Shown here in pieces: positions 1 through 5,362 of a DNA stretch of 5,728 nt. A model generated the notes under the pieces. That model was not told the origin of the DNA, did no database searches, and worked only from the letters and a program-made list of their open reading frames with translations. Position numbers and translations under genes: made by a program. Each line of letters opens with the position of its first letter. Within the stretch, counting starts at the first letter, position 1. The DNA comes from Paenibacillus sp. (GTDB taxonomy: Bacteria > Bacillota > Bacilli > Paenibacillales > Paenibacillaceae): contig DOJM01000379.1 of NCBI GenBank assembly GCA_003529225.1, positions 12,722-18,449 of the forward strand, read 5' to 3'.

Positions 1-487
1 TGCCAACATTAGTTTTGTAAACCTTACCTGCTGCAGCAGCTGGTAAGTCAGCATCAGCACCGGTTTTGCCAACTAATTGCCAATCTGTATCAACAGGCTT
101 GCCACCGATAATTTCAGCACTAGCCAAATCATCTAAATTTCTATAGATGATCTTATGACCATTCGTACCAGAGTCGCTTTCATTGAAAGTAATCGTTTCA
201 TCAAGATAATATTTACCTTCTGAAATAAATACGTAAATATCACCTGTCATGTTCTGATTAATTTTTCGAACCGCATCTCTTGCAGCTTGTAAAGTTGCAA
301 ATGGCTTATCATATGAACCTTTATTTTCATCATTTCCATCTGCTGACACAAAGAATTGCGCTTGTATTCTATTAAGAGAATTTACTTCTTTATCTGCTGC
401 TGCTTGAACACTATTCGTAGGGACAAATAATGAAGTACAAATCATACATAATGCAATCATGGAACTAAAGATTTTTTTCTTATTCAT
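1..487 (-). CDS. Secreted right-handed beta-helix protein, N-terminal part (runs off left edge)
   Basis: The 162 codons visible run from ATG at 487 down to the window edge, with no stop; the C-terminus is outside. Residues 1 to about 30 form a signal peptide: KKK, a hydrophobic stretch (IFSSMIALCMICTSLFV), then VQA-A as a likely signal peptidase I site. The mature part starts with FFVSADGNDENKGSYDKPFATLQAARDAV split over residues 45-73, the usual opening of secreted parallel beta-helix proteins (FVS..G.D.N.G....PFATLQ.ARDAVR). It is followed by IYVFISEGKYYLDETITF (84-101) and IIYRN...AEIIGGKPV (113-132). Relatives include polysaccharide lyases and beta-helix glycoside hydrolases such as the GH120, GH141 and GH110 groups; catalytic residues would lie beyond the edge, so no substrate can be given. 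A possible ribosome site, AAGGGA, lies about 13 nt before the ATG, rather far. No in-frame ATG, GTG or TTG lies close upstream. Probably co-transcribed with the SLH gene 58 bp upstream. Family level is confident, activity is not. Confidence 0.85.
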   Translation of the reverse strand, partial: MNKKKIFSSMIALCMICTSLFVPTNSVQAAADKEVNSLNRIQAQFFVSADGNDENKGSYDKPFATLQAARDAVRKINQNMTGDIYVFISEGKYYLDETITFNESDSGTNGHKIIYRNLDDLASAEIIGGKPVDTDWQLVGKTGADADLPAAAAGKVYKTNVG

Positions 488-545
488 AATTGTATAATCA
501 TTCCCTTCATTTTACATTTTATAATGTTTGAGATGTTAATAGGGC
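488..545 (-). other. 58-bp spacer between SLH gene and beta-helix gene
   Basis: The spacer contains a small perfect inverted repeat, ACATT-TTAT-AATGT (plus strand, about 514-527), and the ribosome site of the downstream gene. The repeat is short, A/T-only in the loop and not followed by a T-run on the minus strand, so it does not look like a terminator. I see no convincing promoter. This supports read-through from the SLH gene into the beta-helix gene. Confidence 0.45.
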
Positions 546-2153
546 TTATCTGTTATACAACTTATACAATATTACAGCTGTCTCTGCTCTAGTTGTCTTG
601 CCAGTTGGATTAATCTTGCTGCCATCTCCAGTAATAATTCCTTCTTTAATTAAGGATGCTACGCTATTTCGTGCATAACTTGCGATCTTGTCCGCATCAT
701 TAAATCTCTGAAGATCCTCATTGTTTCCTTCTACACCTGGTTTACCCGCAATTTGAAGTGCTTTCTCTACCATTACCATCATGTCTTGTCTACTAATTTG
801 CGAACTTGGTTCAAATTTATTGTTTCCTAGACCAGATATAATGCCTAGTGCTTTGGCTATAGCAACTTCATTATAGTAATGAGCATTTGCTGCGATATCA
901 TCAAAGTTTCCATTGATATCTGCTTTAAGTTCTAATGTATTTACTAGCAGCTTCAAGAAGTCTGCTCTCGTAATATTCTTTTGAGGAGAATAGGTTGTTT
1001 CACTTGTTCCTCTTATGATGTTTTTGGAAGCTAGTACAGATATCTGTTTTTCTGCCCATTTATGCTTGGCGGTGTCTTCAAACGTTTTCTTTACAAAACC
1101 TATCGCATAGGTTCCATTCGCCATGCCATTTACAGTAACTTTGCCTGTTTCTTTGTTATATCTGCCATTTGAAACGATGGTCAAGCTGCCATTCTTAGCT
1201 ACTTGATATACGACGATATGTTCATAATCTGCAGCTTCATTTCCTACAGGCTTGTAAGCAATGGCGATCTGAATATCCGCATTTACAGGCTTGCCTTCTT
1301 GTAACACAGATACTTGAATACCTGCTCTATTACCTATCGTTTCGCTTGCAATGGGTGTAAGGCTACTCTTATTCAGTGAGCTAATGATGACATCGACCTT
1401 ACTATTCACATCTTTGGCTAGAGAATGAATCGTATCATTTGTTAATACAATGTCCCCAAAGCCAGTGCTTACTGTGACATCCAGCTTTCCAGTCTTTGCT
1501 GCTATTTTTCCTACAGGGATCGTTACCGTATTTTGCTTCGCATTACCTGTAGTTCCTATTTTTATGGTGAGTTGCTTTACTCCAAGTTCATCTGTTGCAG
1601 CACTATTAATCGCCGAATCTACATGGTCATCTTTAATTTCAACACTTACATTTCCGTCCTTATCAGGGTTTACATGATCATAAGAAATGCAACCATCTTT
1701 AATGGTAGGCTCTTGGCTCGGATTTAGGACCGGCTTTGGCTTTGGCGTTGGTGTTGGCGTTGGGGTTGGCGTTGGTGGTGGTGTTGGTGTTGGTGTTGGA
1801 TCTGGTTTTGGATCAACCTTTCCAGTCAACGTTGCTGATGAAACCAATGTACCATCCATTCCATTCACATATACAATATGCTCTTCTACCTTTTCCAAAG
1901 CACCTGTCGTAATCGAACCTGAAATGGTACCATTCGCATTTGCTTGAACCTGTCCCATCGCTTTAAGGGTGTCATTTACTTTATCAACTACTCTTACCAT
2001 ATAATCCTTACTTGCTTCATATCCTTTACCCTCTATAGCAACAACGCCCTTATTATAAGTTGCTTTTAGATTAGTAGAAGCTGCTAAACAATTTACAGGC
2101 AATATTGCTATACATAGTATTACTGCAAATATTACGGAGATTCGTTTACGCAT
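546..2153 (-). CDS. Exported S-layer homology (SLH) domain protein with Pro-Thr linker
   Basis: Complete 535-aa protein, exported and probably held non-covalently on the wall through secondary cell-wall polymer. Residues 1-25 are a signal peptide (RKR, hydrophobic core, CLA-A or LAA-S); the single Cys is not in a good lipobox. Residues 26-113 form a small beta-rich domain. Residues about 114-150 are a Pro-Thr/Pro-Lys linker. Residues about 150-355 are a beta-rich region (VSVEIKDD, NTVTIPVGKI, VDVIISSL, GTYAIGF) of the kind that often precedes SLH motifs in Paenibacillus surface proteins and enzymes. Three SLH motifs follow at about 365-410, 417-468 and 484-533, with TRADFLKLL, SRQDMMVMV and TRAETAVIL as their conserved helices. 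I see no catalytic domain, so it is more likely structural, adhesive or carbohydrate-binding than an enzyme. The start is well supported: GGGAGG lies 7 nt before the ATG. It is the upstream partner of the secreted beta-helix gene. Substrate or partner unknown. Confidence 0.9.
   Translation of the reverse strand: MRKRISVIFAVILCIAILPVNCLAASTNLKATYNKGVVAIEGKGYEASKDYMVRVVDKVNDTLKAMGQVQANANGTISGSITTGALEKVEEHIVYVNGMDGTLVSSATLTGKVDPKPDPTPTPTPPPTPTPTPTPTPKPKPVLNPSQEPTIKDGCISYDHVNPDKDGNVSVEIKDDHVDSAINSAATDELGVKQLTIKIGTTGNAKQNTVTIPVGKIAAKTGKLDVTVSTGFGDIVLTNDTIHSLAKDVNSKVDVIISSLNKSSLTPIASETIGNRAGIQVSVLQEGKPVNADIQIAIAYKPVGNEAADYEHIVVYQVAKNGSLTIVSNGRYNKETGKVTVNGMANGTYAIGFVKKTFEDTAKHKWAEKQISVLASKNIIRGTSETTYSPQKNITRADFLKLLVNTLELKADINGNFDDIAANAHYYNEVAIAKALGIISGLGNNKFEPSSQISRQDMMVMVEKALQIAGKPGVEGNNEDLQRFNDADKIASYARNSVASLIKEGIITGDGSKINPTGKTTRAETAVILYKLYNR
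1731..1799 (-). repeat. Degenerate hexanucleotide repeat encoding the Pro-Thr linker
   Basis: On the plus strand this reads as successive GGTGTT/GGCGTT units, with a few GGGGTT, GGTGGT and GGCTTT variants. On the coding strand they give alternating Pro-Thr codons followed by Pro-Lys pairs (residues about 119-141 of the SLH protein). The units differ at third codon positions, so it is not a pure tract, but a six-base unit keeps the reading frame whenever units are gained or lost, which would only lengthen or shorten the linker. Confidence 0.8.
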
Positions 2154-2160
2154 ACTCTAT

Positions 2161-2166
2161 CCTCCC
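2161..2166 (-). promoter_or_regulatory. Ribosome binding site of the SLH gene
   Basis: GGGAGG on the minus strand, 7 nt before the ATG at 2153. It fixes the start of the SLH protein. Confidence 0.8.
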
Positions 2167-2217
2167 GATGTTTCATTTCATTCAAAAATTCTTTATATTG
2201 AACTCGTATGTTTCGAC

Positions 2218-2374
2218 TTAACTAAAAACACCTGTTGAACCCAACGATAGTGCATTTTCCCCTTCAATTTGTTCATTATCCGCAAAGGCCAGACCTGTAA
2301 AACCAGTTAGGAAAATACCAACAGTTAGTGAAGCGCTTACATTTATTTCTCGCAGACATTTTTAAATGTTTCTT
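2218..2374 (-). pseudogene. Frameshifted N-terminal remnant of an exported-protein gene
   Basis: A strong ribosome site, GGAGGA (2386-2381), is followed after 6 nt by AAG where a start codon would be expected, then by codons for KHLKMSARNK, a typical charged signal-peptide n-region. At about 2341 the frame breaks. Dropping one base (the T of AAATGTAAG on the minus strand) joins it to VSASLTVGIFLTGFTGLAFA, a hydrophobic core ending in an AFA cleavage site. DNEQIEGENALSLGSTGVFS and a TAA at 2220-2218 follow. The pieces make one coherent signal peptide plus a short mature segment only if two faults are repaired: a lost ATG (perhaps ATG to AAG) and a one-base insertion. It is therefore best read as the decayed 5' end of an exported-protein gene. 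A short secreted peptide affected by a sequencing error is an alternative. The full-length parent protein is unknown. Confidence 0.5.
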
Positions 2375-2427
2375 AGCGACTCCTCCATTTTTAAAAGTTA
2401 AAATAACTTCTACTACAACTTATTTTC

Positions 2428-2478
2428 CTATCTTTCAAGTATCAAGCTATGCTTCTTTGCAACAATAATCTTGTTCAT
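2428..2478 (-). CDS. Possible 16-aa leader or remnant ORF
   Basis: ATG at 2478 to TAG at 2428 encodes MNKIIVAKKHSLILER. It is preceded by a G-rich ribosome site, AGGGGGG, about 4 nt before the ATG. A weak promoter-like pair lies just upstream at 2498-2527. It is too short to recognise; it could be a translated leader peptide, the truncated start of a lost gene, or chance. Its ribosome site is better than chance would usually give, which is the main reason for listing it. Confidence 0.25.
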   Translation of the reverse strand: MNKIIVAKKHSLILER

Positions 2479-2497
2479 GAATCCCCCCTAGGTTGTT

Positions 2498-2527
2498 AAA
2501 ATACTGCATTCTTTTGATATAAATCAA
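2498..2527 (-). promoter_or_regulatory. Weak sigma-A-like promoter candidate
   Basis: On the minus strand, TTGATT (2527-2522), 18 bp, then TATTTT (2503-2498). Each box matches four of six consensus bases. It would drive the 16-codon ORF, the signal-peptide remnant and perhaps the SLH gene, as the best candidate I see between the upstream terminator and that gene. The -35 box lies in a small palindrome, TTGAT-ATAA-ATCAA (2514-2527). Weak evidence in A/T-rich DNA. Confidence 0.3.
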
Positions 2528-2559
2528 CTCAGCTATTCAACAAAATATACAGCTGAGTT
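2526..2559. repeat. 9-bp perfect inverted repeat
   Basis: AACTCAGCT (2526-2534) and AGCTGAGTT (2551-2559) are exact reverse complements around a 16-bp A/T-rich loop. No T-run follows on either strand, so it is unlikely to be a standard terminator. It overlaps the end of the start-less reading frame and sits just upstream of the weak promoter at 2498-2527. Operator, RNA hairpin or a remnant of a mobile element end are all possible. Confidence 0.5.
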
Positions 2560-2658
2560 ACTTGCATTGTAGTCGGCTTGTTCTCTAGCCAGCAATCTCA
2601 AAAAATGTACTATTTGATGTTTTTCTGCTTTTTCAAAACGAATAATATTCCCTGTACC
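2533..2658 (-). pseudogene. Start-less 41-codon reading frame, possible gene fragment
   Basis: After a TGA at about 2661-2659 the minus strand is open for 41 codons to TAG at 2535-2533. It reads GTGNIIRFEKAEKHQIVHFL followed by RLLAREQADYNASNSAVYFVE. The composition looks protein-like: an amphipathic helix (EKAEKHQIVHFLRLLAREQA), then a short polar and aromatic tail, as at a real C-terminus. There is no ATG or GTG in frame; a TTG at 2601 lacks a ribosome site. I do not recognise the family. It may be the 3' end of a gene whose front was lost, placed just after the regulator's terminator. Chance is a real alternative at this length. Confidence 0.25.
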
Positions 2659-2695
2659 TCATATTTTTAATATTTTCTCTAAGATCAGTCTAAAC

Positions 2696-2732
2696 AAAAA
2701 AAGCCCGCTTCTCCAACGAAAGAGATAAGGGC
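2696..2732 (-). terminator. Rho-independent terminator of the regulator gene
   Basis: On the minus strand an 11-nt stem arm beginning GCCC and ending TCTC (2732-2722) pairs, with two mismatches and one G-T pair, with GAGAAGCGGGC (2713-2703). A run of seven T follows (2702-2696). It lies 40 bp after the TGA of the AraC-type regulator and should stop its transcript, separating it from the SLH unit. No T-run follows on the plus strand, so it is one-directional. Confidence 0.8.
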
Positions 2733-2771
2733 CGTTAATCAAAAATTTAATTATAATGTACAAGCCTGAAT

Positions 2772-5138
2772 TCAATCATCATCATCAACATCGTGTCCCA
2801 GATGCAGCCTGTATTCACTGAGAGACATGCCAAAATGCTTCTTGAATCGAGTATAAAAATAATTGTTCCTTTCAAGGCCAATCTTCTCTATAATCACCGA
2901 CAAGGTCAGATTGGTGCTTCGCATATAATCATCAAGCTTTTTCATTCGCAAATCAAAGATGTATTGTGCAATCGACTGCCCGTATGACGTTTTAAACAAT
3001 CGACCTACATAATTTGGAGACATACGCAACTTTTCAGCAATTGAACTTAAACATAAGCCGGTATCGGAATATTCCTGTTCTACAATTCCGATAATGCGCT
3101 GAATTAAATAATCGTTATTGTTTGACGAGTTTTTTAACATCATTACCTTACTGCAGAGCTTTGTCAAAAAGGTATTCATTACATTATCGATATCCGTGCT
3201 CACTTCTGCATCTTGCAGATTGTGCAACAACTCCTGCAGAAATAGATCTTGATTATCCTTTATGGCAGGCATCTTGCTAAGTACACCGGAATAAAGACAA
3301 TAAATCAAATGTATAATGCATGATATGATTTCATTGTAAGAACAATTATATAACTGCTTTTTAATAGATTGATATATGACAAAAACACCTTCAATATCTC
3401 CTTCAAGTACTTTTTCGATCAGCTGTTCTTCCTTCTTCACAGGTACATGGAAATCATCCATATTGATTTCATCCATCATATAAGGAGAAATAATGCATCC
3501 ATGTCCATAACGGATCTTGAGTTGAATCGAACCCTTCATACTGTTATACATGCTAGGCAAATGTTCCATTCCCTTAAACAAGGTGCTGTACGTCATAGAT
3601 AAAGATATACGAATAAATTGTTGCGTTTTACTTTGTACTTCGCGCAAATATCGCTCTATTTTTTCCTGCATTAACTTAAATTGCGTTACTTCTGCACAAT
3701 CAACTAACACTACAAATTTATCAGAATCACAACTGAATATTTCACACGGAATTTCCTCCGCTATTTCTGCTGCAATATTCACAATGGCATAACGCAATGC
3801 CCAACGCTCTTCTTGACTATTTTCCGACCTAAATACACTGTAATTATCTATTTTGAATAGACACATACACAGCTGATTGGAGGCGATATAATCCAAGTCC
3901 AGATCATGAAGCTTCTCCTGAATGGTATTCATCGAATACGTTGAACTTTCACTTAACAGGGAATTTAGTAAATCTTGTTTGGCAGCATAGCCGGTTTCGC
4001 GCATGAGTTTATCAAGCTGCAAATTTTGCTCTTTCATCGATTCAAATACCGATAGAATAACTTGAAATTCTTCCGTGTCAGACACGAGATTGCTTTTTTC
4101 AGGAGCTTCCCCATTTATGATTTTCGTAATGGCTTGAATAGGATTGTTCAATCTGCGTGCCAAGAACAGGCAAATGACCGCGCAAAAAATAAATACAGCT
4201 GCTACGATCCCCGCCGACACGATTGATGCGGTGATTACATCCTTGAAAATTTTTTTGAAGGGTGTAACACCCATGATGTACCAGTTGTTTGCATTACTTT
4301 TACTGCTCGAAACAAGATAACTGATTCCGTCAATTTTTTGCACCTGATTCATGTTGCCGTCCAGTTCCTGCACTTTCCGACCTAATGTCCGCACTTCACT
4401 CATGTCATGAGCAAAATCCGGTGAGAGGGCCATGCTTAAAATAGAACCGCCTGTGTCAACCACAAAAAAAGATGTTTCAGGAACTGCATCACTACTGTTA
4501 ATCGCCTGGATAGAGTTCGTAAGCGCTTTCGTTCGAATGTTGACAACGATAGCATTTTTTAGGCCAGATTCCGTATTCCCTGGTTCAAATAATATATATG
4601 AACACACATTTGCCGGTTGTGTTGCTTCATCAACAGATGCCACAATGGGTCGACCACGATACTCTTTTACAAATTTTTTGTCTGTTAACAACTTTGCAAT
4701 GGCCTGATCTGAAAATGCAGACGATGACTTTAGTTCACCGCTGCGTGAGGAGTAATACAAATCCAACCCCGTATTGTAAAGATATCCGCTATCGATGTCG
4801 TTCAGTGTCAGAAAGTGTTTGTCAATTACCCTGCTTGCTGCAATTGCAACACGCACATCATTCTCATCCATGTTTAAATAGGCGATGATATCTTTGTCCG
4901 TGTATAGAGCATTTCCAAATTTTTTGGCGGTCTCGTCGAGATAGGTGATACTGTAATTGGATTGAGCAATCAGTTTTTCGTTATAGCCGTTAATTAATGA
5001 AATCGTAGTACGTAAATAATTAAATGTCAAAAAAGTCGTAAGTAAAACAGTGATGATAACCGAGATAATCAAAAAAGAGAAAAAAGATTTGCGTAAAAAG
5101 CTCGTTCTACCTTTTTGTGTTTTATTTGAGAGCTTCAT
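2772..5138 (-). CDS. Membrane-bound sensor/AraC-family transcriptional regulator (YesS/YtdP type)
   Basis: A 788-aa one-component regulator that should sense an extracellular signal and bind DNA in the cytoplasm. Residues about 19-41 are membrane segment 1. Residues 42-298 form an extracellular sensor of Cache-like layout, ending in SYLVSSSKSNANNWYIMGVTP. Residues about 302-327 are membrane segment 2. HAMP-like NNPIQAITKIING starts at 331. Residues about 420-520 are a degenerate GGDEF-like domain whose signature has become DSDKF (471-475), so diguanylate cyclase activity is not expected. Residues about 676-777 are an AraC double helix-turn-helix: LCLSSIAEKLRMSPNYVGRLFK and the conserved YFYTRFKKHFGMSLSEYR. 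The first ATG is chosen as start because GGAGG lies 5 nt before it; a TTG four codons upstream (5150) overlaps that site. The C-terminus ends in DVDDDD from an (ATC)n run. It is divergent from an oligosaccharide permease gene, its likely target. B. subtilis relatives YesS and YtdP sit by similar transporters. The sugar is unknown. Confidence 0.92.
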   Translation of the reverse strand: MKLSNKTQKGRTSFLRKSFFSFLIISVIITVLLTTFLTFNYLRTTISLINGYNEKLIAQSNYSITYLDETAKKFGNALYTDKDIIAYLNMDENDVRVAIAASRVIDKHFLTLNDIDSGYLYNTGLDLYYSSRSGELKSSSAFSDQAIAKLLTDKKFVKEYRGRPIVASVDEATQPANVCSYILFEPGNTESGLKNAIVVNIRTKALTNSIQAINSSDAVPETSFFVVDTGGSILSMALSPDFAHDMSEVRTLGRKVQELDGNMNQVQKIDGISYLVSSSKSNANNWYIMGVTPFKKIFKDVITASIVSAGIVAAVFIFCAVICLFLARRLNNPIQAITKIINGEAPEKSNLVSDTEEFQVILSVFESMKEQNLQLDKLMRETGYAAKQDLLNSLLSESSTYSMNTIQEKLHDLDLDYIASNQLCMCLFKIDNYSVFRSENSQEERWALRYAIVNIAAEIAEEIPCEIFSCDSDKFVVLVDCAEVTQFKLMQEKIERYLREVQSKTQQFIRISLSMTYSTLFKGMEHLPSMYNSMKGSIQLKIRYGHGCIISPYMMDEINMDDFHVPVKKEEQLIEKVLEGDIEGVFVIYQSIKKQLYNCSYNEIISCIIHLIYCLYSGVLSKMPAIKDNQDLFLQELLHNLQDAEVSTDIDNVMNTFLTKLCSKVMMLKNSSNNNDYLIQRIIGIVEQEYSDTGLCLSSIAEKLRMSPNYVGRLFKTSYGQSIAQYIFDLRMKKLDDYMRSTNLTLSVIIEKIGLERNNYFYTRFKKHFGMSLSEYRLHLGHDVDDDD

Positions 5139-5143
5139 TAAGA

Positions 5144-5148
5144 CCTCC
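5144..5148 (-). promoter_or_regulatory. Ribosome binding site that sets the regulator's start
   Basis: GGAGG on the minus strand, 5 nt before the ATG at 5138. The alternative start TTG at 5150-5148 overlaps it, so a TTG-initiated protein (four residues longer) would have its own start inside the ribosome site. This favours the ATG. Confidence 0.85.
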
Positions 5149-5181
5149 AAGTGACAGCTTCCTAAGAATATATTGATTATT

Positions 5182-5210
5182 ATTATAGTGATAAATTAAT
5201 TATACCTCAA
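5182..5210 (-). promoter_or_regulatory. Sigma-A promoter of the regulator gene
   Basis: On the minus strand, TTGAGG (5210-5205), exactly 17 bp, then TATAAT (5187-5182), a perfect -10 box. Transcription would start around 5175, giving a leader of roughly 35-40 nt before the ATG. An 8-bp inverted repeat begins at the upstream edge of the -35 box. Confidence 0.75.
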
Positions 5211-5238
5211 CGATTTATAACACTTTGTAGAAATCGTT
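5209..5238. promoter_or_regulatory. Inverted repeat beside the regulator promoter, candidate operator
   Basis: AACGATTT (5209-5216) and AAATCGTT (5231-5238) are exact reverse complements with a 14-bp spacer, so the arms start 22 bp apart, about two helical turns. One arm touches the -35 box of the regulator promoter; the other lies further into the divergent region. On the plus strand it is followed by ATTTTTT, so it could also act as a weak A/T-rich terminator, but no plus-strand transcript is evident there. Operator for autoregulation or for a second factor is the favoured reading, by position only. Confidence 0.45.
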
Positions 5239-5291
5239 ATTTTTTAGAGATACCCAGTGTTGAAAAACAAAAAGAACAACATATTTGTTTG

Positions 5292-5320
5292 TTGAAGCTC
5301 CCCCCCCTCTTAGCTACAGT
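5292..5320 (+). promoter_or_regulatory. Sigma-A promoter of the permease operon with C8 tract in the spacer
   Basis: TTGAAG (5292-5297), 17 bp, TACAGT (5315-5320); each box matches four of six consensus bases. The spacer contains eight consecutive C (5300-5307), unusual for a low-GC promoter. TGTTGAA, overlapping the -35 box (5290-5296), is repeated exactly 32 bp upstream at 5258-5264, about three helical turns away. The suboptimal boxes fit a promoter that needs an activator, as expected if the divergent AraC-type protein controls it. Confidence 0.6.
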
Positions 5321-5347
5321 AATAGCAGACGTACAACCAATGCAGAG

Positions 5348-5358
5348 AAAGGGGGTGA
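5348..5358 (+). promoter_or_regulatory. Strong ribosome binding site of the permease gene
   Basis: AAAGGGGGTGA matches ten of eleven bases of the full anti-16S complement AAAGGAGGTGA and ends 4 nt before the ATG at 5363. It makes that ATG the start in preference to the later in-frame ATG at codon 22. Confidence 0.8.
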
Positions 5359-5362
5359 AACA

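Larger units (their letters stand above)
2154..2771. other. 618-bp gap between SLH gene and regulator gene
   Basis: No intact gene of normal size is visible on either strand. Reading along the minus strand from the regulator, it holds: a terminator (2696-2732), a 41-codon open stretch with no normal start (2533-2658), a 9-bp inverted repeat (2526-2559), a weak promoter (2498-2527), a 16-codon ORF with a good ribosome site (2428-2478), a frameshifted signal-peptide remnant (2218-2374), and the SLH gene's ribosome site. The several coding-like pieces suggest a stretch where older genes have decayed, though a long regulated leader for the SLH unit is an alternative. Confidence 0.6.

Noticed and set aside
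1450..1727. Two further plus-strand ORFs (75 and 64 codons) opposite the SLH gene
   Set aside because: Antisense to a gene with clear domains and a strong ribosome site; products are not protein-like and overlap each other in different frames.
1741..1799. Possible CRISPR-like or satellite array
   Set aside because: The units are only six bases, have no spacers and encode the Pro-Thr linker in frame.
1687..1947. Plus-strand ORF of 86 codons rich in Gly-Val repeats
   Set aside because: It is the reverse strand of the Pro-Thr linker of the SLH gene; the Gly-Val pattern comes from the hexamer repeat. No ribosome site and it lies wholly inside a well-supported gene.
2154..2771. Riboswitch, tRNA or insertion sequence in the 618-bp gap
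   Set aside because: No tRNA-like fold, no recognisable riboswitch core and no transposase frame; the only long inverted repeat is 9 bp with a 16-bp loop and no evident target duplication.
2793..4888. Five plus-strand ORFs of 64-96 codons opposite the regulator gene
   Set aside because: All lie antisense within the AraC-type regulator, lack recognisable domains and overlap one another in places.
5260..5287. Second possible promoter for the permease, TTGAAA at 5260 with a -10 near 5282
   Set aside because: The would-be -10 (TATTTG, 16-bp spacing) is poor; the pair at 5292-5320 has better boxes and 17-bp spacing.
5221..5362. Catabolite-repression (cre) site in the transporter promoter region
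   Set aside because: Looked for the TGNAANCGNNNNCA pattern and found no convincing match.
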